Shown here: positions 29,801 through 39,100 of the stretch, piece after piece
Layout: each line of letters begins with the position of its first letter
Position numbering within the stretch: position 1 is the stretch's first letter
Source: Phytopythium helicoides
Lineage: Eukaryota; Oomycota; Peronosporomycetes; Pythiales; Pythiaceae
NCBI GenBank assembly: GCA_024867545.1
Contig: JANFNE010000040.1
Span: 186,001-250,000 of the forward strand
Length of the DNA: 64,000 bases
Reading direction: 5' to 3'
Notes under the pieces: model-generated
Databases searched by the model: none
Told to the model about the DNA's origin: nothing
Seen by the model: the letters and a program-made list of their open reading frames with translations, nothing else
Translations under genes and position numbers: made by a program

Positions 29801-32075
29801 CGTCCAGCTCCACCAGAGCATTCAGCTCTGGGAGCGGGTGCAGTGGCACCGCTGGGGCAATCTCTCTGCCCGAAACTCCGTCAAGGAGTTTGTACTCCAT
29901 CCATTGATGGACTGGACGCGTCGCTTGGAAGCGACCGTCTTGCACTGCGGTTAGTGCTGGGGTGTTCGTCGACACCACGCTCGACGCATCATCGTCGGCA
30001 CGCTGCATCCGTGCAGCAAGAGGTTTCACCACCTCTGCGGGACTCTGCGGTCCGTCGGCACTCGACCCGTAGGTCGGCGCGTGTCCATTCATGGACACCT
30101 CGGGCTCACACTGCCGTTCGGCAGGAGCATCGGTGCATTCACTTGCACCTCGAGCCACCCGTTGGCTCCGCGAGCTGTCGTCGGCGACACTCGCTGGCTC
30201 ACACTGCCTGTTGGCAGGAGCATCCGCGCGCTTTCTTGCGCTTCGAGCCACACTTTGGCTCCGCGGCCTGTCACCCTTGACAGCCGCTGGAGTGTCCTCA
30301 TCACTCCGGGCATCCGTTGGCAGCGGTGCCCAAGTCACATGTGACTTCTTTGGGATCGGCTTTGTCCTCAAAGCCGATCGCGCTCCACCGTGCACGGCCA
30401 CGGGAGCAGCATCGTTGCGATGCTCGACAGTTGCAGCTGTCGGGGGCCTGTCCACAACTTCGGACACCCCAATGAGGAATTCCTCTTTGTCAACACGACG
30501 CTCAAGTCGTTGTTGACGCGGCCATCGGCCAGGAGTGGTGACGCCAGTCGCCACTGCTCTGTCCGAGTAAGCGGGCTTACTCGCTCCGATCGATTTGGTT
30601 TTCCAATCGATCCATGGCTCATGCTTCTCGAGCCATGGCATGCCGAGGATGAGATCGTATCTCTCATCCAGATCGAGCACCATGAAGCGCTCGACACTGT
30701 CGAAGTCTTCAAAGCGGACACGCAGGTCCGCTAAGATCAGTGGGGTTTCCACGATCTTCCCCGTCGCCAGCCTCACGGCGACGGTCTCGGTGGAAGCCTC
30801 CTCGCTTCTCACCGCGGCGAAGGCCTTTGGCTCCTTCGCCAACGTGGCGCGTCGAGCGTAATTGCTCGACGCGCCCGAGTCGATGAGAACTCTCATCGAC
30901 TCCGCGTAGCCCTTCACGTCTACCTGGACGACCAACAGGGGCACGCTGTTGGCGTCCACTCCAACACGAGAGAGCTCGGCTCTCTCGGGGGCTAAGCCCC
31001 TGTCGTGATCGCCACCCCGATCACGACTGGAACTTAGTGTTCCCCCAGTAGGGCGCCCCGCGCCTACTGGGACTTGGAGTTTCCCCGCCCACGGGTAGCC
31101 GCAAAGCGACCGGTGGGCGTGCGCGGCGGTCCGTTGAAACGACCGCGCGCGGGACGAGTGTTCTCGTCCAGCAGTACCACGCATGTAGCGCAGGCGCTGC
31201 GGGCAGTTGCGCTGCATGTGGCCAACCTTGCCACATCGGAAGCACGTCACATTGGCGTGTCCTTCCGCACTGCCGAGCTCCATGGGCTCGGCCGATGACT
31301 CCGTCATCTGCGTAGCTCCCGTTCCTCGGGACTGCGCTTGGCGATGGCAGTAATCCTCCTGCATCGCGATGTGGACAGCCTCCTCGAAAGAGGACGGCTG
31401 TGCACGGAACAACTGCGTCCGTGCAGGGCCAACACGGAGGCCCTCCATGAAGATCGTGACCTTCACGATCTCGGGGAGCGGATCGCTGATCATACCAGCG
31501 ATCAACGTACGCAGCTCCTGCACGTACGTCGCAAGCTCACGCTTGCCTTGGCGTGACGCCAAGAACTGCGAGCGTACCTGGTACGCCGCGTTCGGTGGCA
31601 AGAACGCCACTTGCATCTCCCTGCGGAGATATTCCCATGTTGGGAACGCACCTTCGACGGTGCTGTCGCGCGTCAGCGCCCAACTCTTGGCGCGACCTCC
31701 TAGGTGGGAGATCGCGAAAGCCACCTTCAGGCTTTCCTCTCGAATGAGAGCGGCCGACATGGCCATTTCCGCTTCGCGGAACCAGAGGAGGAGATTCTCT
31801 CCGTCCTCTCCATTGAAGGCCTTCACCTTCAGCTGCAGCGGCTTCGCTCGCAGCGTGGACGATGGTGTCGCCACCATCGTCGGCATCGCACGTTTGATGT
31901 GCTCGACGAGGGCGTTCTCGTACTCGACGAACGCCTGGATGCGGCTGGTCTGCTCAGCCACATCCTGCGACAGCAGTTGGCGCACGCCATCGGCGCCCAA
32001 GATGCTGTGCATCTTACGCAGCGTTCCCCACTGAGTCTCACTTAAGTGAGGGAACTGCGCGGGATCGAACTCCAT
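25821..32075 (-). CDS. Gag-Pol polyprotein, Gypsy copy B
   Basis: 2084 codons from ATG at 32075, one fewer than copy A. The zinc knuckle is intact (CFRCGKVGHMQRNC, CX2CX4HX4C). Protease DSGAS, RT YFDD, integrase HHCC and DD35E acidic residues, and the chromodomain are all present. Oddities: the residue three after the RNase H Asp is Tyr (Asp in copy A), and the conserved Asp of the integrase DGQTE block is Gly (near 27469). The catalytic Glu remains. About 15 residues differ from copy A outside the knuckle region. Either copy could lack full autonomy for different reasons. Confidence 0.95.
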   Translation of the reverse strand: MEFDPAQFPHLSETQWGTLRKMHSILGADGVRQLLSQDVAEQTSRIQAFVEYENALVEHIKRAMPTMVATPSSTLRAKPLQLKVKAFNGEDGENLLLWFREAEMAMSAALIREESLKVAFAISHLGGRAKSWALTRDSTVEGAFPTWEYLRREMQVAFLPPNAAYQVRSQFLASRQGKRELATYVQELRTLIAGMISDPLPEIVKVTIFMEGLRVGPARTQLFRAQPSSFEEAVHIAMQEDYCHRQAQSRGTGATQMTESSAEPMELGSAEGHANVTCFRCGKVGHMQRNCPQRLRYMRGTAGREHSSRARSFQRTAAHAHRSLCGYPWAGKLQVPVGAGRPTGGTLSSSRDRGGDHDRGLAPERAELSRVGVDANSVPLLVVQVDVKGYAESMRVLIDSGASSNYARRATLAKEPKAFAAVRSEEASTETVAVRLATGKIVETPLILADLRVRFEDFDSVERFMVLDLDERYDLILGMPWLEKHEPWIDWKTKSIGASKPAYSDRAVATGVTTPGRWPRQQRLERRVDKEEFLIGVSEVVDRPPTAATVEHRNDAAPVAVHGGARSALRTKPIPKKSHVTWAPLPTDARSDEDTPAAVKGDRPRSQSVARSARKRADAPANRQCEPASVADDSSRSQRVARGASECTDAPAERQCEPEVSMNGHAPTYGSSADGPQSPAEVVKPLAARMQRADDDASSVVSTNTPALTAVQDGRFQATRPVHQWMEYKLLDGVSGREIAPAVPLHPLPELNALVELDEMSFQDFTDALQGGEVAEVVVLRPTVATAELNSSSVMDEDVLAEVRGKVNGRRGSEILKDPKDPFYAVLKEYEDVVSQDPPSELPPDRGVLHEIDLMPGTKYCVTRQWPLPKEQCDVIDAFFKAKHEAGLVRESKSPHSSPTFCVRKPNGKWRIVHAFNKLNAATIPAQTPIPRKEVMLNNMAGSTIRSAIDLTDGYYQVLMDPASVPLTAVSTPSGMLWEWLVMPQGLSNAPATFNRLVVNLFRPMREYVQTYFDDIFVHSRAKDGKTDVEMHVEHLRTVFECMRANKLFANIDKCVIGAEEIPFLGSFLGKHGVRADPAKVKAIVEWPVPQNQKDLRKWLGLSNYLHKHSENYAEMARPLSLLLKKDAEWRWSSTEQDAFERIKESLLRAPILALPNDEKPFSVVCDASYFAIGCALLQTDENGHERVIAFESRQLKAAEKNYPVHDKELLAMKYALVKFRVHLLGEREFVVYTDHASLRTATQSPHLSQRMARWLSFFAEYNFRVEYKPGKQNMLADALSRRPDYELSHIATLTIDLIDRIRVAYADDDQCTALIEHLRTAGKDSLSARLRARVHRYTYADGLLYYSVDPSDPPRIVIPLAEDLRYQILYEAHDALVSGHLGREKTYAAVSSRYWWPHMYKWVATYIKTCETCQRVKAAPSAAAPLASLPVPADCWRSVSLDFVFGLPKDGHGNTGVLVFVDRLSKMVHLAPCSENIDGPGAAALFIKHVFCAHGLPESIVSDRDPRFNASFWRELFQLLGSRLMMSTADHPETGGQTERANRVLEDILRSTCAAAPKSWSAKLPLVEFAMNNAVHASTGCTPFFVNHLWHPRVPLSLSPVGPGGSGSSGGEARLLRPHAEAEAEYASRLAAVKPAALRKQLDEFVENRLGVIGRVRDAMAASQDRQKEQSDKSGRKNTHVFKVGDLVMLNAKNLPMNAVTAVTKTKLRPRFIGPFTVQAVHGNAYRLNIPSRMKTHPVFYVGLLKPYHDPQLAEMPEDWRQPQAAPPASFPAKHQQGLPSQQPPVQVQVPASHRAHSDSEIALHQSPEKDFDDGRSDDRDHRTHSRTRRTTDHADGTGDTRQTHRRGYGTARSDPHGEGSTRHEDEPLGTQRGTATPRQPAPSSNTTAARLQQPDTAVRQQRLSTAQRAAGQLDHGGRGTAASTPPAPFGALGAPHGAREQDRKHDDTSDLGYHNPSSDRNTDQRDPAVDHRGSEQEQVNGNPVSPAQTASDARPSRAADSRPPPPLLDHLGRTHYVVEALLRSRIRRGQRQILVKWRGYPHSQNSWEFEAPLREDCPDLVRAFDRAEAERHRAERTHAHSA

Positions 32076-32155
32076 CGTGAGTCGATCGGAACCACAGAGG
32101 TTCAAGTCCTTGACGACTCGCGGCGGTCGTGGACGGACTACAAAGTGCTACCAGG

Positions 32156-32470
32156 TGTGACGGGGCACACAGCACTTCGCGCACGAGGAAGCGTGCAAGG
32201 CAATTTACTTGCCTTTAGTATAGGTTAAAACTAACCAAATACACGTATGCCTTTCAGGGCAAATTGGAGACTGTATTAATGTATGCATTAGAGTGTTCAT
32301 GAAATGGGTGGTTCCTACAACACACAATGCAAAACTACTTGACTAAAGTATGCAAGGCTCATGAGAGCCACTCAACCTCCGGCTCGTACTTAGCCGGAGG
32401 GCAATGGGTACACAACCCAGTGTAGCCATGGGCCGTACCCATGGGTACGTACCCGTGTAACCCCGTTACA
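32156..32470 (-). repeat. 5' LTR of Gypsy copy B
   Basis: 315 bp, adjoining the target duplication CACAA at 32471-32475. A TGGTAGCAC primer-binding site follows on the minus strand (32136-32153). Confidence 0.95.
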
Positions 32471-32475
32471 CACAA

Positions 32476-32983
32476 ACTACTATACTAATCAAGTACAGGA
32501 GGTTTGCATTGCATGGAAGAATGGTGTTGCATGAGGTGGAGCTAGCGAGGGTGCAAGCGCCTAATTAATGCCAGCTTGCGGTCGAGATTTATTTCCTGTT
32601 GTCGAGTGCTCGTTTTGCAGGTTGATTCCGTTGCCCCTGGGAAGTAGTTCTCATTGGCGCCACCAAACTCTAAAAATGCAAGTCGTAACCTGCGATCCGA
32701 TTGTGGATATTTCCGCTCATATTGGTTATCTAGTTGTGCGTTGCGTGGGTCGCGTTTGCTCTTTCTTCCATTCACCGTGGCGAGGGACGAGAAAGTTTTG
32801 CGCCGAGAAGCCATGAAGAGCAACAAGTTTGTACAAAGAAGCTATGAAGGGTCATAACTCTCTCGCTTTCGTTGTCTTTCTTACGTTGGAAATCACTTCA
32901 ACTCGCACCCAGATTGGCAACTGATGATATGACACAGCTACATTCACCTACATATATATCTACCGAAACCGACCAGGTGGTGT
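32476..32983. other. Flank of Gypsy copy B, possible 5' end of Fanzor locus
   Basis: A minus-strand frame of 94 codons (32542-32826) could be a first exon or a decayed N-terminus of the Fanzor gene. The minus-strand sequence just before the insertion ends in TAGTATAGTAG, which could be an intron end. Neither is demonstrated. No other gene is visible. Confidence 0.25.
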
Positions 32984-34270
32984 CTAGTTGATGCGGTCGT
33001 ACTCGCCTGCCGCCAGCTCAATCTGCGCGGCCTCGGCCGCCTCCATCTTAACTACCTTTGCCATGCAGAACGAGCACACGTGCACCTTGTGCCAGAAAAG
33101 TTTGTTGTCCATCCCTATGATAGCGACCTTGTGGGAGATCGCGCACGGACCACATACATGCTCGCTACATAGATCACACGCGTGGCCAGAGCGCAAGTGA
33201 CGCTTCCGGGCGCAAACGATGCACACCTTGTTTCCCGCGTGGCCACTTAGCGTTCCTCGGAAGCTGCCCATGCTCGAGTTAGATTCCTCGACTGCTGGAC
33301 GAGCAAACTCGTTGCCGTACCCGTTTCCTTGGCGGTTGCCGTTGAGCTCAACTTGCCGACGATGCAGGGCCCAGCGCAATTTCTTCATTTGGGCCGCGTG
33401 GAAGTTGTTCATAACCGACTTGGACATGGCAGCGCCAACGATGGGGACAAACAGCGATCTTGCTCTGCCTTGCGGCACGGTGAACACTCCTCTCGCCCAA
33501 ATGCTGACCAATTTTTCGTCTAGCTGTCGCCAGAAAGCGATACCAGCAATCATGTTTCGTGAAAACTGGGGCAGGCACGGCGTCGCACTCGGGAAGTCGA
33601 TGGAGTGCAGCAGCTGGAACGTGACCTCTTCACCGTTCGTGAGCGTAGTGACCCCCGTCGACTCAAGGTACACACCATCGTAACTCTTGACGATCAAGTT
33701 GAACACAGGCGGATTTTTGTTCACCCTCCAACGAATGGTGAGTGTGCGGAATGGCTCTTTAGGCGTCGCATTTTCGAGAATTGAGAACACGTTGCAGTCT
33801 TCGATCTTGTCATCCACGTACGGCTGACTTGATTCGCATGGTGATAGTCGGTGGGGTTCAAGATGCCGTAGACCGCGTCTTCCTTCGTGCCGTTGGTCAC
33901 TCCAATCGACCGATAATCCGCCACATCGAGCGAGGTGATCTCTTCACTCTGAGTACTGCTAGTACTCATCGTTGTGTCGGACTCGCGGTGGAAGCGCTTC
34001 CTCGTACCAAAACCGCCCAGGCCTGTACTTCTCGGGGCGGCGCACGAACGTATCACACTGGTCATCGCGCCGAAGGAACTTCCAATCCCGCTCACTCAGC
34101 TTTCCACCTTGGGCGAACGTGAACTCCTCGTACTCCTCGATGCTAAGCTTGACGAGGTCGGTCGCGAGTTGCTTGAGCTGCTTCTTCTCGAATTCCGAGA
34201 GAGAGAACGGCGCGAACGGACTTGTCCACTTCTCCTTGCTCAGCTCGTGACGCAGGTCGCGGAACTCCAT
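32984..34270 (-). pseudogene. START-like/FYVE-like zinc-finger protein, frameshifted
   Basis: Three minus-strand frames join into one oomycete-type protein. 34270-34010 gives the N-terminus (EFEKKQLKQLATDLVKLSIE). 33980-33800 gives GTKEDAVYGILNPTDYHHANQ. 33815-32984 gives the rest of a START-like lipid-binding domain (SILENATPKEPFRTLTIRW, AGIAFWRQLDEKLVSIWARG) and a C-terminal cysteine-rich finger (CIVC, CDLC, CGPC, CSFC) like a degenerate FYVE domain without the RHHCR motif. The second junction is a plain one-base shift. The first could be a 49-bp GT-AG intron, which is very short. Probable ancestral role: lipid binding at endomembranes. Likely a pseudogene. Confidence 0.7.
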
Positions 34271-34954
34271 CGCATGTGTCGGTTTGTTAATAAAGACGCT
34301 TGTGTTGTGTCCTCCTCCGCGTCCCCGGTCGAATCTGCGAATGGTGAAGCTCGCCTGGGTATTACCACCAGATGAGATTGGTGCTCCTGACGAAAGCGCT
34401 ATCCTCTACACCTGTGTCCGATCCCAAGACAGTGCAAGCTAACGAGTTGGGATGTGCAGTTCACAACACCGTTTTCAGGTGATGCAAACTGAACACAATC
34501 ACGTCGCGAGATCAACCCCCGCGCTGACGTTGTCACGAAAAAACGGCTGGAGGCACAAACACATCAGCGTGCAAGACCCGAAATCCGTGTCGCGATGATG
34601 CACATCCAATTGTGAGCTTGCACAGCCGTGAGACTGTAGAGAATACTGTAGCGCATTCACGAGAGGCCATCCCGTCTGATGGTGATCCCACGGCGAGTTT
34701 TTTTACATATCGATTATGGCATCTCCCAACCGGGTCACGTTCTGGAGCCCCTCAAGTTCACGGTACGCGTCATCTTACTTCGAACCTGCATTCGCTACAC
34801 GCACCCGAGACGCACACGCTGTGCTGCACAGCGCAGAAATTCATCACCACGATGCTACGCGTCCTCGCTTCCATGCTGCTGCTCAAAAGCCCACACGACT
34901 GACCCTCCCATCTTTCCTGTTTCTCCATTACCCCGTCTGATCCAAACTCGCTTA
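34271..34954. other. Intergenic, no gene seen
   Basis: Short frames only; no recognisable coding, RNA or repeat feature. Probably the 5' flank of the START/FYVE gene and the 3' flank of the hydrolase remnant. Confidence 0.4.
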
Positions 34955-35788
34955 CTAGTGCTCGGGTTCTGGCTCGGTCTCCAGCACGGGAGCGATCTGC
35001 TTCGGGGTGAAAACGCACGCATGGCAAATCGCCTCCTTTGCGAACGATAGCACATTCGTGGGGAACTTGGCGGGTCGTGTGGCATATCCTCGAGCATGTC
35101 GAGTTCCCAGTTGGTCACCCTCTGCTTGTCCGCGATGGCCTTGAGATGCATGCCTTGCTCATAGAAGCGCTCGAAGGCTCCACATGGGCGGCAGGCCCGT
35201 GAGGTCCCAGATCATAGTTGACACCTGCTTACGTGCCTCGCCGTCGAAGTCAGCCAAGTACGCGTTGCCGGCCAATGGCTAGTAGAGCAGGCACGCGAGT
35301 GACAGGTCCGCACCTCGGCCCTCGCCGCGCAGCTTCTTGTAAATCGCGAGCGAGAACCACTCGCCGGTCGAGTCGCCGCTTAGAATCACATGGTCAGGCG
35401 TCACGTTCTCTTTGGCAAGAACATGCTCGTGCATGGCGAAGACGTCGAGGAGCGGCATGAGGTCTGGTTGTCAAGCTCGACGCCCTACAGCGGGTGTGGC
35501 ATGGTCAAGCTGCCGCCGTGGTAAGTGGATGACCACCGCGCGGTGCGAAGTCGGCGTGGTGCTGTCGTCGCCCAGCCACATGTGGTCGAGGTAGTTGGCG
35601 TCCAGCGGCTTGCCTAGCCGCAGCGTGAAGGCGCCGAGCGTGCGACCGCGCTGCTAAGCAGAAGACGCCTAAATCGAGAGCGGAGACTACCAGCCCAGCA
35701 TCACGAGCGCGACGGTGGCGCTGAAGTTCATGCCGAGGAAGAATTCCAGCATCACCCAGACCAATGTCTCGCTAGTGCTCGACGCCAT
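34955..35788 (-). pseudogene. Alpha/beta-hydrolase (carboxylesterase-like) remnant
   Basis: The minus strand starts with a signal-anchor-like stretch (ETLVWVMLEFFLGMNFSATV) that ends in TAG. It continues through more stops with GAFTLRLGKPLDANYLDHMW, an oxyanion-hole HGG (in a shifted frame near 35515) and the nucleophile elbow SGDST (normally GDSAGG) near 35375. Further fragments follow, including FYEQGMHLKAIADKQRV. At least three in-frame stops and two frameshifts. The ancestral enzyme was probably a membrane-anchored esterase/lipase of the alpha/beta hydrolase-3 type; substrate unknown. Confidence 0.65.
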
Positions 35789-36173
35789 GGCGGGAAGTGC
35801 TTGGAGCGGAGAAGTGATGTGTTCGACAACGCGTGTCAAAGCTTCAAGCTTTGAACGGGAAGTCTCGAAGTGCATCTTATGACAACGGGACAACCCCGTC
35901 TCACGCGACAGCCACACTCTACAACGCGGCTTGGTGAATGGCCTTACACTGGGAATTCTACTGTCCCGGTGAGTGAGGGGATGAAAGCTCGAGTCTAATG
36001 GCTCGCCCTTGCGAAGATTTCAAATTTAAGTCATCGCGCTTCCGCTAACTTCCACAACTTCAACAACAAGTCATAAGCACACAGAGAATGGGAACGGTAA
36101 TTCACCGGGCACTACGCTGTAGATATTAACCAAGCACCTCATACTATTTTCTACCTCGGGACTCTGAGTCCGT
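35789..36173. other. Intergenic between hydrolase remnant and kinase gene
   Basis: About 385 bp with no recognised feature. It holds the 3' flank of the kinase-ARM gene and the 5' flank of the hydrolase remnant. Confidence 0.4.
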
Positions 36174-39100
36174 TCAAGCAATGCCATCGCCAGACAGCGC
36201 AACACCAGTGATCGTGGGGCCTGCAAGCAAATTTCCCAATGCCCAAGCTGCGTACTTCTTCTGATCGTCAGTGCCAGCTTCTGCGAGCTGAAGCAGCGGG
36301 TCGATTCCGCCCGCAGCAACCGTCGACTGACATATCTCCGGATCCATGGACAAATTTGCTAGTGCCATCGCTGCAAATTTTTTATGGTCTTCAGTTCCCT
36401 CGCGCACGAGCTCGACAAGCGCTTCAACGCCATTTGCAGCTAGCACATACTCGCTGATGTCTGCGTCAGACGCCATATTACCCAAAGTGCGAGCTGCGAG
36501 CCCTTTCTGATCATCGGTTCCATTTCGTAGAAGCTGCGCTATCGGGTCAATCCCTTGGGCTGCTACCACGAACTCGCTGATATCTGTGTCAGCGGACATG
36601 TTGCCCAATGGTCGCATTGCGTGCTTTTTTTGGTCGTCAGAGCCATCGTGCAGAGTCTGTATCAATATTTGGATTCCGTTCGCAGCTATCACCGACTCGC
36701 TGATGTCTTTCAAAGCAATCAAGTTCGCCAATGCCATCGCAGCAAGTCTTTTCTGATCACCAATGCCGTCTCGAATTAGCTCCACAATTGCATCGATCCC
36801 GCTGCACGCCAGTACTGGGTCACTGATGTCCGCATCGCTGGACAAGTTTGCCAACACCCGAGTAGCTTCCTCTTTTTGCTCCCTAGTACCGTTGCGAATG
36901 AGCATCACCAACACTTCGATTCCACTCGCTGACAGCATAGCATCGCTGATATCGGCATCAGTAGACAAGTTTGCCAGCGCCCGTGCTGCGAGGTTCTTCT
37001 GGTCGTCAGTGCCAGCTTTGGCAAGTTGAACAAGTAATTCGATACCGCCCGCTTCCTGAACCAAATCACTTAAATCTGCGTCAGCGCACAAGTTACTCAA
37101 GGCCATCGCAGCATGCTTTTTCTGGGAGTCGGTCTGACCATGCAGGAGCTGTATGAATGCTTCAATACCGCCAGCTGCAAGCATCTGATCCGTGATGTTG
37201 GTTTGAGCAGAGAGAATGGCCAACGCCCGAGCTGCATGTGTCTTCTGCGCTTGGGTACCTTCTCGCACGAGGTGAACTAATGGACCAATGCCGTCAGCTG
37301 CCAGAACAAACGCGCTAATATTCGCGTCAAATGACATGTTTGCCAAAACCCAAGCTGCGAGGCGCTTTTGGTCGTCACTGCCTGTCCGCACGAGCTGTAC
37401 CAAAGGGTTGATGCCGTGTGCATTTACTACCAGCTCGCTAATATTCGTGTCAGTCGATAAATTCTTCAGCGTCGATGTAGCGGTTGTCTTCAGATCGTCA
37501 GATCCGGTGCGCACCAGTTCGATTAATGACTCAATCCCACCAACAGCCAACACTTGCTGACTAATTTCACCGCGTCTCGATATCCAATCTAGTGCCCAAA
37601 CTGCAAACTTTTTTAGATCACCAATGCCATTACGCATGAGCTGCACCAGCAATTCGATGCCACCCAGAGCTGACACTGGCTCACTCACATCTGTAACTTT
37701 AGCCATATTGCCAATTGCGTGTGCAGCTCGAGCTTTCTGCTCCACTGAACCATATTTTGTCATAGAAACAAGCTCTGGCAATAACTCTGGCAACGATATA
37801 ATCCAATCATTCTTCTTGACCAGCACCCCGATAGTATGTGCAGCCAAGGGTTTCTGCTGTTCTGACCCGTGATACAGCGCATCTAAAACTGCATACACTT
37901 CTCGCGCATCCGATGGTCCATCACGGCTTTTGGATACAGAAAGAAATTGGTTTGCAGCATACACGCCAATATCTTCGTTTTGGCTTTTTGTGAGCTCAAT
38001 CAAACTCAGCAACACCCCGCTCCGCGATACAACGCGATTCTTAAATGTCTTCGTTTGGTATAGTCCATCAACCCATAACTGATCTTGATCCAGCTTCTGG
38101 AGCAAAGAAGACAAGTGCACAACAACGCCATCCATTGTTACTCGAGCAGACGGATCCTGAGCACACATGCGCTCAATCAAACCCCATTCAGAATCACCAA
38201 TACTCAACGGACGAGGTGGTAACAACCCTCTCTTCACTTGCACTTTCACTAACATATCCTCCGTGCCATTCCCCCATGGACATGATCCGCTCATCACCTC
38301 GATCATCAACATCGCGAAAGAGTACACATCAGAAGCAAAGGTAGCCACACTGCCATTCAAACACTCGGGAGCCTTCCACTGATACGCACCAAGTGCACCA
38401 GCAGCACCACCACTCGGATCCTTCGCTCGCACACTCAGTCCGAAATCAGTCAGCTTCGCCACACCATCACCACCAACCAAAATATTGTTCGCCTTCAGAT
38501 CAGCATGCACGATCCCGTTGTTGTGCAAGTACTGCAGTCCGAGTGCAGCATTCAACAAACAGTACCACATCAAGTACGGATCGCGACCCTTGCTATCGAG
38601 ATACTTGTCCAGATCACCACCACTCGCATACTCACACACGAAGAAGAGGTCACCAACATCACAAGCTCCATACATTTTGACGACGTTGATGTGGTTGAGC
38701 TGGAACCAAACATCTGCTTCTTGACGGAACTGTGTTTCGGTGGTGGTGTGTTGTTTGACTCTTTTGACGATGACCGGTGTTTGGAACCATTTGCCTTTGT
38801 GGACGGACCCGAAAGCGCCTTCGCTGAATGCGTCGAATTGTTCAAAATCAATCTGCTCGTGTGGAATGAACCATCGTGAGAGCGTGTCCAGCTCTGTTTC
38901 TGCAGATGGAGATTTGTGTGTAGACAGGTTGTTTGTGGCTACTCGCGATGGCGTCGACGAGTACACTGACTGCCAGTCGTTCAGCCACTTGTGGCATTCA
39001 TGCGAGGAAGACAGCTCATATCGAGCGAGGTACTGATCCAACTTCGAGTGCAGAGAGTACATGCGACCTGGGTCAAGTTGCTGCGAGACTTGCTGACTGT

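Larger units (their letters stand above)
24007..32470 (-). mobile_element. Full-length Ty3/Gypsy chromodomain retrotransposon, copy B
   Basis: An 8464-bp element, inverted relative to copy A and almost identical to it. LTRs of 315 bp at 24007-24321 and 32156-32470 look identical to each other. The target duplication is CACAA (24002-24006 and 32471-32475). Identical LTRs mean a very recent insertion. It landed at or just upstream of the coding part of the Fanzor pseudogene. Both copies have their own matched target duplications, so they are independent insertions, not products of recombination between copies. Confidence 0.95.
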
